Shown here piece after piece: positions 17,088-25,480 of a DNA stretch of 42,885 nucleotides (positions within the stretch are counted from its first letter, which is position 1; every line of letters starts with the position of its first letter). The DNA comes from an uncultured Pelagibacteraceae bacterium (GTDB lineage Bacteria; Pseudomonadota; Alphaproteobacteria; Pelagibacterales; Pelagibacteraceae): NCBI GenBank assembly GCA_902623915.1, contig CACNVM010000005.1:1-42885 (forward strand), given 5' to 3'. Under the pieces are notes generated by a model, which saw nothing but the letters and a program-made list of their open reading frames with translations, was not told the origin of the DNA and did not search any database. A program made the position numbers and the translations under genes.

Positions 17088-17936
17088 ATGAGTAAAAGTC
17101 ATATCATAAATAGGAGAAAATTTCTTGGATTTATTGGGTGCACCTGTGGATCTTATTTTTTACATGGTTGCGGTACAGTGCCAATTACAGAGCGTAAACA
17201 ATTAACGTTATATCCAGAAAGTATGATTAATAATCAAGCGGCTAAAGCTTATACAAAACTCAAAAATTCAAAAAAAATAAAGCTTGTAAAGAGTGGTAAA
17301 GATTTAAACAACATAATTGATATAGGAAATAAAATATCAAAATCTGTATCAACATTTTTTAAAAATGAAAAAAAAGAGGATCCAACAATTAATTTTGATT
17401 GGGAGTATATTTTAATTGATGATAAAAATGTAAAGAATGCTTGGTGCATGCCAGGAGGTAAAATCGCTGTTTATACTGGGATTTTAGATGTTGCAAAAAA
17501 TACTAATGGTTTAGCAACAATAATGGGTCATGAAATTGCTCATGCTGTTGCAAAACATTCTGTTGAGAGAATGAGTGCTGCAATGGCTGTTAATGTAACA
17601 ACCCAAATAGCTGATATATTTACTGGTGGTAAGATATCACAGACTAGAAACACTGTAGGAAGAGCAACCGGAATGGATGTGCTTCAGCTTGGAATAATGA
17701 ATCCTTTTGGGAGAAAACAAGAAAGTGAGGCTGATTATTTAGGACTAATTTTTTCATCCTTATCTGGTTACAATATAAAAGAGTCTACAAGTTTATGGGA
17801 TAGGATGAAAAAAGCTCATAAAGGAAAGGAGCCTCCTCAGTTTTTAAGCACACATCCTTCCAGCGATAATAGAATTAAAAATCTAAATACATGGATACCC
17901 AAGATTATTTTAGATTACCCACCTATTATAACTTAA
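17088..17936 (+). CDS. M48 family metallopeptidase, probable Tat-type lipoprotein
   Basis: A 282-residue zinc protease. HEIAH at 148-152 gives two zinc ligands and the catalytic glutamate; Glu212 in RKQESEADYLG is the probable third ligand. The N-terminus has adjacent arginines (NRRKFLGF, 9-10), a short hydrophobic stretch and a lipobox-like LHGC with Cys28, suggesting export by the Tat route and lipidation. Related periplasmic proteases (LoiP, YcaL, BepA) act in outer-membrane protein quality control. It is a single gene between DUF502 (divergent) and tRNA-Lys, whose 3' end is 6 bp past its stop. The Tat call is inferred from the motif alone. Confidence 0.9.
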   Translation: MSKSHIINRRKFLGFIGCTCGSYFLHGCGTVPITERKQLTLYPESMINNQAAKAYTKLKNSKKIKLVKSGKDLNNIIDIGNKISKSVSTFFKNEKKEDPTINFDWEYILIDDKNVKNAWCMPGGKIAVYTGILDVAKNTNGLATIMGHEIAHAVAKHSVERMSAAMAVNVTTQIADIFTGGKISQTRNTVGRATGMDVLQLGIMNPFGRKQESEADYLGLIFSSLSGYNIKESTSLWDRMKKAHKGKEPPQFLSTHPSSDNRIKNLNTWIPKIILDYPPIIT

Positions 17937-17942
17937 AATTAT

Positions 17943-18018
17943 TGGTGAGCCGTGTTGGATTCGAACCAACGACACCTTCCTTAAAAGGGAAGTGCTCTAC
18001 CAGCTGAGCTAACGGCCC
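17943..18018 (-). tRNA. tRNA-Lys (UUU)
   Basis: On the minus strand GGGCCGT (18018-18012) pairs with ACGGCTC, including one G-U, and CCA is encoded at 17945-17943. The stem CTTCC/GGAAG encloses loop CTTTTAA with anticodon TTT, and GGTTCGAATCC forms the T arm. A TTGAAA (18059-18054) and TATAAA (18038-18033), 15 nt apart, lie upstream and could be its promoter. Confidence 0.97.
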
Positions 18019-18067
18019 GTAAAGAACTTGTTTTTATAATTAAAAAAGACAAATTTCAATTGCAAAA

Positions 18068-18568
18068 TTATCTATATAACGATGTAAGCTCATTATTTCC
18101 TGCAGCAACACATGGCGATTTAACACATGTGCCGATTATCCATTCAGAACCTGGTTCTGACTGAAAATCTTTGTTACTCACAAAAATCGTTCCCATTTCA
18201 GTTGATTGTCCTGCTTTACCTTCAGCTTGTAATCTTGGGTCCTGAGCTGATTTTACAATATTTTTGCTATTTGAATGTGGGTTTTTGAGCTTTAGATTTA
18301 AATTTATATAATTGATTATTTTTTTAGATGACCAATTATCAATACATAAGTCACCCCAAATAGTTTTAGTTTGATCATTACCTCTGTCACAATTGTTAAT
18401 TTCTTTATTTACAAAATTTACGATAAGTTGATGATTAGATTTAATTAAATTTGCCTTTTCTTGAACAGAGGATCTTGTAGATGCAGTCCATATTAAGGTG
18501 GATAAGACATAAAATGCAGAAAATAAAACCAAAATTTCTAAAAAACCAATTTTTTTAAAACTAATCAT
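18068..18568 (-). CDS. Hypothetical single-pass protein with pilin-like N-terminus
   Basis: A 166-residue protein I cannot assign with certainty. It begins MISFKKIGFLEILVLF, a short basic leader, then GF and an acidic residue in a hydrophobic helix (about 8-28), then a long amphipathic region (SVQEKANLIKSNHQLIVNFV). This resembles type IV pilins and pseudopilins, but the glutamate would be at position 3 after cleavage instead of 5. Four cysteines (in NNCDRG, GDLCID and GTCVKSPC) could form disulfides outside the membrane, as in pilin C-terminal loops. It overlaps the hydroxyacid dehydrogenase by 4 bp (ATGA) and is followed 49 bp later by tRNA-Lys. No pilus machinery is in this window. An ordinary membrane-anchored periplasmic protein is the alternative. 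Confidence 0.6.
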   Translation of the reverse strand: MISFKKIGFLEILVLFSAFYVLSTLIWTASTRSSVQEKANLIKSNHQLIVNFVNKEINNCDRGNDQTKTIWGDLCIDNWSSKKIINYINLNLKLKNPHSNSKNIVKSAQDPRLQAEGKAGQSTEMGTIFVSNKDFQSEPGSEWIIGTCVKSPCVAAGNNELTSLYR

Positions 18569-19521
18569 AAACTCACAATCATATTTTTTTTGATAGTCCC
18601 CTCAAAAAAATCTATTAAATTTTGTACAGTTTGCTTACCCATTCTAATTTTACACTCTTTTGTGAACGTCGCTGAATGTGGACTTAATAAAATTTTATTA
18701 TTTTTAATTAAAGGACTATTCATCTCTATTGGTTCTTTTTCAAAAACATCAAGCCCAGCTCCAAAAATAAGATTTTGTTTTAGAGCTTTATCAAGATCAA
18801 TTTCATTTATAATTCCACCCCTCGCTGTATTTATTATAATAGCATTATTCTTCATTGATTTAAGTTTATCAAAATCAATTAAATTTTTAGTTTTTTCGTT
18901 GAGGGGCATATGTATTGAGATAAAATCAGACTTTTTTAATGAATTGCTCAAATTATCAACTTTTACACCACCATGATTTTCAATATCACTTTTATTTACA
19001 AATGGATCATATACCTCAACGTTCATTTCAAATCCTAAACATCTTTTAATTAAAATTCTACCAATTCTTCCAAAACCCATAATTAATATATTTTTTTTTA
19101 GTAATTCGTAAGTTAAAACATTTTTCACAGCATCTCTAAATTGGCCGGATCTAACCATTGAATCATATTGTGTAATTCCTTTTGATAAACACAGGATCAT
19201 ATACATTACATGTTCCGCTACAGATACGGCGTTTGCTGTCGCTGTAATTAAAAGTTTTATATTGTTCTTTTTTAAAAAATTAAGATCTACATTATCATAT
19301 CCTACTCCATGCCTAGAAATAACTTTGAGTTTTTTACAATATTTTAATATATCCGAGTCAAGTTTAGCAACCCGTAGAGTGATTCCATCAAAATTTGGAA
19401 GAACCTTTATAAGATTTTCTTTAGAGACATCTTCGATTATTTCATATTGAAACTTTTTATTGTTTTTAAGTAATGAGATACCCTCTTCTGCAATGTTTTC
19501 TATTATACCAATTTTGTGCAT
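18565..19521 (-). CDS. D-isomer specific 2-hydroxyacid dehydrogenase
   Basis: A 318-residue NAD-dependent dehydrogenase of the phosphoglycerate/glycerate dehydrogenase family. The nucleotide-binding loop is MGFGRIGR; catalytic Arg, Glu and His are in NTARGG, FEKEP and SPHSA. VISRHGVGYDNVD is the usual substrate-domain signature. There is no C-terminal ACT domain, so it is shorter than regulated SerA enzymes. The ATG at 19521 is preferred over a TTG at 19539. Substrate may be 3-phosphoglycerate, glyoxylate/hydroxypyruvate or another 2-oxoacid; sequence does not decide. It is co-transcribed with the pilin-like gene downstream. Confidence 0.9.
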   Translation of the reverse strand: MHKIGIIENIAEEGISLLKNNKKFQYEIIEDVSKENLIKVLPNFDGITLRVAKLDSDILKYCKKLKVISRHGVGYDNVDLNFLKKNNIKLLITATANAVSVAEHVMYMILCLSKGITQYDSMVRSGQFRDAVKNVLTYELLKKNILIMGFGRIGRILIKRCLGFEMNVEVYDPFVNKSDIENHGGVKVDNLSNSLKKSDFISIHMPLNEKTKNLIDFDKLKSMKNNAIIINTARGGIINEIDLDKALKQNLIFGAGLDVFEKEPIEMNSPLIKNNKILLSPHSATFTKECKIRMGKQTVQNLIDFFEGTIKKNMIVSL

Positions 19522-19650
19522 ATCAATAAATTTAGCCAAGAATATATCTTATTAACAACAATATAAAGTGGGTTATTAAAGACATAAAATGAAATTGCTT
19601 TCAACTCAAAATTTATTTGAAAACTCTATTACTTTGATTTATTAAGTTGT

Positions 19651-20970
19651 GTGTCAAAGCAAAACTTAATTTCTATTGTTTTATCATTTATTCCTGTTGC
19701 TTACATACTTGGAACATTCATTTTAAATATAAATATATTTCTTCTAATCATAATAGGTCTGTTTTTATATGCCAAAGGATATAGATATAAAATAGAATTA
19801 CTGGATAAGTTGATAATTTTATTTTTTGTATATATTTTATTCACAGGCTTATGGAACACTATCGAAGTTCAGTATTTAAACCAAAGAACAAATACAGATT
19901 ATTATATCCTGAACAAAAGTTTCTTTTTTTTAAGATACTTGTTTCTCTATTTAACAATTAGATTATTAATTAAAAAAGACCTAATAAACTTTAAATTAAT
20001 ATTTATTGTATATTCTCTTACTGTATTTTTAGTAAGCGTAGATGTAATTATACAATTTTTTATTGGAAAAAATTTGTTGGGTCAAGTAAGTCCAAACGAT
20101 TACAAGGTAACAGGATTTTTTCAGGACGAAGCTATAGCAGGTGGGTTTATTCAAAGATTTTCTTTATTTCTTTTTTATACAATATCTGTATTTGTTGTGA
20201 CAAAAAAAACTAATTTAAAAATCTATGCTCTTTCAGTTTTATTTTTAATTATAACTCTTTCAATTATCTTCTCTGGAAATAGAATGCCATTAATTTTATT
20301 TATACTAAGTATTATTTTAATTTTATTTACAAATAAGACATTAAAAAAATATTTTTTACAAATTTTTATTTTGATAACCTTTATATTGACAATTTCAATT
20401 TATTCTAGTCCAACTCTAAAAAACTACTACAAAACTTTTTATGAGCAAACTATAAAAATAATCTCACTGTATAGTTATAGAATCACCGGAATTGGTTCGG
20501 AATTACTTTATAATAAAAGACCATTTTATATTCATGAATTTGACTCAGGTATTTCAACTTTTAAATTAAATAAATTTATTGGAGGAGGTGTCAAATCATT
20601 TAGATTTAATTGTCCAAAAAGAAAAATTGAGAATATTAACGAGAGAACAACTTGTAATATGCATCCTCATAATTATTACTTAGAAATTTTAACAGATTTA
20701 GGAACGTTTGGGTTTTTAATTTTTTTAACCATAGTAATTGTTGTTTTAAAAAAGTCTTACCGTCTCTTAATATCGCCGGATTATAAATATATTTATTCAC
20801 CTTTTTTTTATATTTTTTTTATGGAGATTTTCCCTTTAAAATCATCTGGTAGTTTTTTCACGACAAATAATTCTGTAATTATATTTTTTGTTTTAGGCTT
20901 TTTAGTTGGATATATAAGTGAAAGTAAATTTGATGGCGGTCCCACGGGGAATCGAACCCCGATTAGATGA
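19651..20970 (+). CDS. O-antigen ligase/polymerase-like membrane protein
   Basis: A 439-residue protein with about ten to twelve hydrophobic segments and one large periplasmic loop before the last helices. That loop ends in MHPHNYYLEILTDLG, the HPHN...L...G signature of the Wzy/WaaL (O-antigen ligase) family, which joins or polymerises surface glycans on lipid carriers. The start is GTG 19651 with no clear Shine-Dalgarno sequence; no ATG precedes the first membrane segment. The last twelve codons are antisense to tRNA-Glu and its stop (20968-20970) lies inside that tRNA. No other glycan genes are nearby. An 18-codon ATG frame (19589-19645) precedes it. Confidence 0.85.
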   Translation: MSKQNLISIVLSFIPVAYILGTFILNINIFLLIIIGLFLYAKGYRYKIELLDKLIILFFVYILFTGLWNTIEVQYLNQRTNTDYYILNKSFFFLRYLFLYLTIRLLIKKDLINFKLIFIVYSLTVFLVSVDVIIQFFIGKNLLGQVSPNDYKVTGFFQDEAIAGGFIQRFSLFLFYTISVFVVTKKTNLKIYALSVLFLIITLSIIFSGNRMPLILFILSIILILFTNKTLKKYFLQIFILITFILTISIYSSPTLKNYYKTFYEQTIKIISLYSYRITGIGSELLYNKRPFYIHEFDSGISTFKLNKFIGGGVKSFRFNCPKRKIENINERTTCNMHPHNYYLEILTDLGTFGFLIFLTIVIVVLKKSYRLLISPDYKYIYSPFFYIFFMEIFPLKSSGSFFTTNNSVIIFFVLGFLVGYISESKFDGGPTGNRTPIR

Positions 20971-21008
20971 TTGAAAACCATCTGTCCTAACCGTTAGACG
21001 ATGGGACC
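20934..21008 (-). tRNA. tRNA-Glu (UUC)
   Basis: GGTCCCA (21008-21002) pairs with TGGGACC, followed by G and an encoded CCA (20936-20934). The loop TTTTCAA carries anticodon TTC and the T arm contains GGTTCGATTCC. Its first 22 nt are also the end of recJ on the same strand (recJ stop 20989-20987), and its last 37 nt are antisense to the end of the O-antigen ligase-like gene. It therefore has no flanking DNA of its own. Confidence 0.97.
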
Positions 21009-22768
21009 AAATTTTTAAATGTCTTATTAACAGAAATATCATCGATAATAAACTCTACATTTTTTTTTCCTTTCCATTCATTAAGACTTAATTTGCCTAA
21101 AATATTAATTTTCTTTCGATAATTAGCTAATAAATAACTTTCTAAATTTGTATTGACCGCGTTAAATGTGACACTTTTTACTGTAGAACCGTCATCACCT
21201 CCTAGGACTGACTTAATATGCTTTTCACCTACAATTGAAGATTTTAATATTTCCAAATTTTCAATTACAAATCTTGGTTCAGGATTGCCAGATCCAAATG
21301 GTGATAATGTATTTATTTCCTCATAAAATTTCTCGTTTAATGCAGATGGAGATATTATAGAATCATAAAATATTTCATCATTTTTTTTTAAATCTTTCTT
21401 AATTTTTAAAAAACATTTATTTATAAAATCCGTGAATTGCTCAATTTTTTCCTCTTTTATGCTAAATCCTGCAGCCATCTTGTGTCCACCACCCTTCAAT
21501 ATAATTTTTTTTTGAACTGCGCTAATTATAAAGGTTCCAATATCAAAACCATAAACTGATCTTGCGGAAGCTCTGCCAACTCCATTTGAAATAGATATAA
21601 TTATCGTTGGTTTATTAAATTTATCTTTTAATCTAGAGGCAATAATACCAATTATTCCTCCGTGTAAATTATGTCCAGAAAGAACTGTAACAGGTTCGCT
21701 TGGATCAGATACTATTTTTTTTTCAATTTTATTAAGCATATCATTTTCCAAAAGCTTTCTTTCATTATTAAAATTTTCGAGTTCTGATGCTATCTTAAAA
21801 ACCTCCTTTGGATCTTTACTTAATAAAAGATTAGCTCCATGAGAACATTTGCCGACTCTTCCACCTGCGTTGATTCTAGGTCCTAAAACATATCCTAAAT
21901 GATAAGTGTTTAAATTTGACTCAATGCCACAAATATTTTTTAAAGTTTTCAAACCAGGATTAGAAATCTTATTAATAATTTTTAAACCTTGGCTAACAAA
22001 AGCTCTGTTTAAACCAATAAGTGGAACTACATCACAAACAGTGCCTAGTGAAACTAGATCTAGAAAATCTATAAGATCAGGCTCTTTTATATGATTTTTT
22101 TTGAACCACCCTAAATCTCTTAATTTTTTATTTAAGGCGATAAGAAACATAAAACAAACACCTGCAGCGCAAAGATAATTTAATTTTGAATTATCATCAA
22201 ATCTATTAGGATTAACAACTGAAAAAGCATTAGGTAGTATAATTTCAGATTGATGATGATCTAAAACAATAACATCAATTTTATTTTCTAATGAATTGAT
22301 TGCTTCAAAAGACATTGTACCACAATCGACTGTAAAAATTACACTAGAACCCTCAGATATTAGTTTATTAAAACCCCGAAGATTTGGCCCATACCCTTCT
22401 TTTTTTCTATCAGGTATATAAATCGATGAAAGTTGTCCTAATTTATTAAAGTAATTTCCTAATAGAGCAGTAGAGGTTGCACCATCAACATCGTAATCAC
22501 CAAATATTCCAATTTTTTCCTTTGATATAATTGCTTTAACTGTTCTGTTTACACTTTTCTCCATATCTTTTAGAATGAAAGGGTTGGGTAAGAGATTTTT
22601 TATTCTTGGATTTAAAAATAAATTTACATCCTCGATTTTGATTTTTCTAATAGATAATAATTTTGAAATAATTTCAGTTAAATTAAAGTTATCTTTTAAA
22701 TAACTTGCTGTTTCAAGATTATATTTTTTTATAATCCAATTTTTTTCTAAAACAGAAACTGTTTTCAT
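20987..22768 (-). CDS. recJ: Single-stranded-DNA-specific exonuclease RecJ
   Basis: A 593-residue 5'-3' exonuclease for recombination and mismatch repair. The DHH-family motifs are IFGDYDVDGATS, TVDCG, LDHHQSE and a DHHA1 region with GGGHKMAAGF; LGPRINAGGRVG is also characteristic. The C-terminal OB-like domain ends near IIDDISVNK, and the last ten residues (up to LVPSSNG) are encoded by the spacer and the 5' part of tRNA-Glu, with TAG at 20989-20987 inside the tRNA. It overlaps glpX by 4 bp (ATGA) and belongs to the rplM-to-tRNA-Glu unit. Confidence 0.95.
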   Translation of the reverse strand: MKTVSVLEKNWIIKKYNLETASYLKDNFNLTEIISKLLSIRKIKIEDVNLFLNPRIKNLLPNPFILKDMEKSVNRTVKAIISKEKIGIFGDYDVDGATSTALLGNYFNKLGQLSSIYIPDRKKEGYGPNLRGFNKLISEGSSVIFTVDCGTMSFEAINSLENKIDVIVLDHHQSEIILPNAFSVVNPNRFDDNSKLNYLCAAGVCFMFLIALNKKLRDLGWFKKNHIKEPDLIDFLDLVSLGTVCDVVPLIGLNRAFVSQGLKIINKISNPGLKTLKNICGIESNLNTYHLGYVLGPRINAGGRVGKCSHGANLLLSKDPKEVFKIASELENFNNERKLLENDMLNKIEKKIVSDPSEPVTVLSGHNLHGGIIGIIASRLKDKFNKPTIIISISNGVGRASARSVYGFDIGTFIISAVQKKIILKGGGHKMAAGFSIKEEKIEQFTDFINKCFLKIKKDLKKNDEIFYDSIISPSALNEKFYEEINTLSPFGSGNPEPRFVIENLEILKSSIVGEKHIKSVLGGDDGSTVKSVTFNAVNTNLESYLLANYRKKINILGKLSLNEWKGKKNVEFIIDDISVNKTFKNLVPSSNG

Positions 22769-23706
22769 TTCTTAACTTTATTTTTAACTTTTTTAGAAAT
22801 GTTCTGGCTTTTATGAAGTACAAATGAATTGGCTTCAAAATAAACGCCTTTATCATTAATGCCTTCAAGCAAATCACCATCTGTAATACCGGTAGCACAA
22901 AAAATTACATCACCTTTTATCATATCCGTAATGCTATATTTTTTTTTAAAATCAGAAATTCCAAGTACCTTGGCTCTTTTAAATTCATCTTCATTTTTTA
23001 AAACTAATCTTGTCTGCATTTGACCTCCAAGACAATGTAATGCAGCGCCAGCCAAAACACCCTCGGGTCCACCTCCAGTACCTAAATAGATATCAATGGA
23101 TGATGTAGGATCAACTACTGATACAACACCTGTTACATCACCATCATTTATAAATTTAATTTTTACATTAAGTGAGCTAAGCGCAGATATAATATTTTTG
23201 TGTCTATCTCTTTTTAAAACACATGCAGTCAATTTATCTGGACTTACATTTTTGGCTTTGGCTAATAATTTTATATTTTTTTCTATTGGAAAATCTAAAT
23301 CAACAAGACTCTCGGGATAGCCACTACCTATTGCGATTTTTTCCATGTAAGTATCCGGTGCAGACAAAAGACAATTTTTTTCAGCTACAGCCATGACTGA
23401 GATTGCGTTTGGCAAGTTTGAGGCAACAAAATTTGTACCTTCTAATGGATCTACAGCTATATCAAGATTTTGTCCAATTCCAGTGCCAACTTTTTCGCCA
23501 ATGTAAAGCATTGGGGCTTCATCCATTTCACCCTCACCTATAACCACTTTGCCTTGAATACTAAGTTTATTTAATTCTGAACGCATCTCATCAACAGCTG
23601 CTTGATCAGCAGCTATTTTGTCATTTTTTCCTTTAAATTTTGAGGCACCAAAGGCCGCTCTTTCGCAGACTTTTATGAAATTATTTAATAATTTTGGATC
23701 AATCAA
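22765..23706 (-). CDS. glpX: Class II fructose-1,6-bisphosphatase
   Basis: A 313-residue GlpX-type phosphatase that converts fructose-1,6-bisphosphate to fructose-6-phosphate in gluconeogenesis, using a divalent metal. Metal and substrate motifs are GEGEMDEAPMLYIGE, AVDPLEGTN and GTGGGPEGVLAG. The start is TTG 23706, two bases past the hom stop, because the conserved N-terminus (IDPKLLNNFIKVCERAA) begins there and the next ATG is about 40 codons in. It overlaps recJ by 4 bp. The hom-glpX pairing is common in alphaproteobacteria. Confidence 0.95.
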   Translation of the reverse strand: MIDPKLLNNFIKVCERAAFGASKFKGKNDKIAADQAAVDEMRSELNKLSIQGKVVIGEGEMDEAPMLYIGEKVGTGIGQNLDIAVDPLEGTNFVASNLPNAISVMAVAEKNCLLSAPDTYMEKIAIGSGYPESLVDLDFPIEKNIKLLAKAKNVSPDKLTACVLKRDRHKNIISALSSLNVKIKFINDGDVTGVVSVVDPTSSIDIYLGTGGGPEGVLAGAALHCLGGQMQTRLVLKNEDEFKRAKVLGISDFKKKYSITDMIKGDVIFCATGITDGDLLEGINDKGVYFEANSFVLHKSQNISKKVKNKVKK

Positions 23707-23708
23707 CT

Positions 23709-25007
23709 TTAAATCTCTTCAATTCTTATAAATTTTGGACGGTTTATTACAAAATTTTTTTTATCTAATTCATTAATACATTTTTCAATATTTTTATTTT
23801 GGGTTTTATGAGAAACTATTATTAAAGAGGCATACTTTTTTCCTTTAAAAGAGTCTTGAATCAATCTTTTAACTGAAATTTTATTTTTTGACATAATTTT
23901 TGTTATTGAAGAAAGCACACCTTTTTTATCAAGGACATCAAGTCTGATATAATTAGAAAACCATTGATTTGATATATCTGTAGAATTAATTTTTTTTCTC
24001 TTTTTATAAGAGACAGAAAAAGGATATTTTAAATTGCCTCTAAGTATTGAACATATATCTGAAACTAAAGCTGATGTAGTTGGACCGGCTCCAGCACCCT
24101 CGCCCTGTAAAACAGATTTTCCAAGGGGCTCGCCCTCTATGATCACGGCATTTAAAACACCATTAACATTGCTGAGTCGTGAATCTTTTTTTATTAAACA
24201 GGGGTTTACTCTTTGAATAAGTTTTCCTTCTGAAATTTCACTAAGACCAATGTGTTTTATTTTATAACCTAATAAGTTTGCATTTTTAATATCTGTCTCG
24301 TCAATAAAATTTATACCTTCCTGGTTAACATTATTTTTATTTATAAAACAATTAAAAGCTAAGGATGAAAGTATTTGGATTTTAGAGCGCACATCATCAC
24401 CATTTAGATCTGATTTTGGATTGCTTTCTGCATAGCCTAATTTTTTAGCTTTATTTAAAACTTTATCAAAAGAAATATTCATTTTATCCATATTTGTTAA
24501 AATAAAATTTGATGTGCCATTAAGAATTCCGTATATTTTTTTTGTCTTATTTGCAACTAGCCCCTCTTTAAGAGTCCTTATTATTGGAATGCCGCCAGCA
24601 ACGGCAGCCTCAAATTCAATATTTACTTTATTTTTTTCTGCAAGTAAGGCGAGTTGATCACCGTATTTTGATATTAGAGATTTGTTAGCGGTAACCACAT
24701 GTTTTTTCCTTCTTATTGAGTTAAAAACAAGTTTCTTTGCTGGACCGTCAGCTCCTCCTATAAGTTCAATAACTATATCAATATCCTCTAATTTAGATGC
24801 ATCTAAATAATTACGTAACCACTTTTTTTTTGGTATAGATATGCCCCTTTTTTTTTTTATATTTTTTGCAGAAACATATTTAATATCAAAATTTACATTG
24901 TTTTTTTCAACTATTGATTTTTTATTTTTTATAAGATGTCTGTAAAGATTTAAACCAATATTACCTAAACCTACAATTGCTAGATTGAAATTTTTTTTTT
25001 TAGTCAT
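23709..25007 (-). CDS. hom: Homoserine dehydrogenase
   Basis: A 432-residue NAD(P)-dependent enzyme that reduces aspartate semialdehyde to homoserine for threonine and methionine. The Rossmann loop is VGLGNIGLN; VTANKSLISKYG, EAAVAGGIPIIRTL and GILNGTSNFILT are family signatures, with the catalytic lysine expected in SDLNGDDVRSKI. A C-terminal ACT domain (about 350-430) suggests threonine feedback control. It overlaps the lipoprotein gene upstream by 4 bp and is followed 2 bp later by the TTG of glpX. Confidence 0.96.
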   Translation of the reverse strand: MTKKKNFNLAIVGLGNIGLNLYRHLIKNKKSIVEKNNVNFDIKYVSAKNIKKKRGISIPKKKWLRNYLDASKLEDIDIVIELIGGADGPAKKLVFNSIRRKKHVVTANKSLISKYGDQLALLAEKNKVNIEFEAAVAGGIPIIRTLKEGLVANKTKKIYGILNGTSNFILTNMDKMNISFDKVLNKAKKLGYAESNPKSDLNGDDVRSKIQILSSLAFNCFINKNNVNQEGINFIDETDIKNANLLGYKIKHIGLSEISEGKLIQRVNPCLIKKDSRLSNVNGVLNAVIIEGEPLGKSVLQGEGAGAGPTTSALVSDICSILRGNLKYPFSVSYKKRKKINSTDISNQWFSNYIRLDVLDKKGVLSSITKIMSKNKISVKRLIQDSFKGKKYASLIIVSHKTQNKNIEKCINELDKKNFVINRPKFIRIEEI

Positions 25008-25480
25008 TCGATTGTTAAGTCTGGATATTTTTTATCATTACCTTTTTTGATAATTATATTTGCAACATTATCTATATCACATTCTTGTAAATCTTTACAA
25101 ATCCTCACTAATGTAATTTTTGGTCTATTTTTTTTCTTTCTATTTACTATGATATTTTCACCTTTTTTTATATTTAATTTTGATATTTTATTTCTTTTTT
25201 TGATTTTATCTCTAATCTGTTTTTTTTGTACATCAACTGAAACTAACTTTTTTTTATCTTCATTTGACATATTTAATTCAACTAAATCGAAATCTTTATC
25301 TTTTTTTGACGACTTTGAAAGGGTGTAAATTTCTATAGATATATTATTCTTAAAATAATCATTAATTTCCTTTTTATTCGCACACTCATGGTCACCACAT
25401 ATATAAACTTTTTTAACCTTACTGTCGTTAATAGTTGAACAACTAACTAAAATAAAAAAAAAAATAAATAAAATTTTCAT
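25004..25480 (-). CDS. Hypothetical small lipoprotein
   Basis: A 158-residue protein of unknown function. The signal peptide ends in a lipobox LVSC with Cys14, so it should be a periplasm-facing lipoprotein. The mature part has a short segment KKVYICGDHECANKKE with two cysteines five residues apart, then a YFKNN.SIEIYTL-type stretch, a very lysine-rich middle and a C-terminal RICKDLQECDID segment with another cysteine pair. It overlaps argC and hom by 4 bp each, so it is translated with two amino-acid biosynthesis genes though it has no evident link to them. I recognise no named family. Confidence 0.7.
   Translation of the reverse strand: MKILFIFFFILVSCSTINDSKVKKVYICGDHECANKKEINDYFKNNISIEIYTLSKSSKKDKDFDLVELNMSNEDKKKLVSVDVQKKQIRDKIKKRNKISKLNIKKGENIIVNRKKKNRPKITLVRICKDLQECDIDNVANIIIKKGNDKKYPDLTIE

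Noticed and set aside
24840-24860. Long homopolymer T/A runs within hom and other genes as frameshift sites
   Set aside because: The reading frames continue with conserved sequence on both sides, so the runs only reflect lysine and phenylalanine codons.
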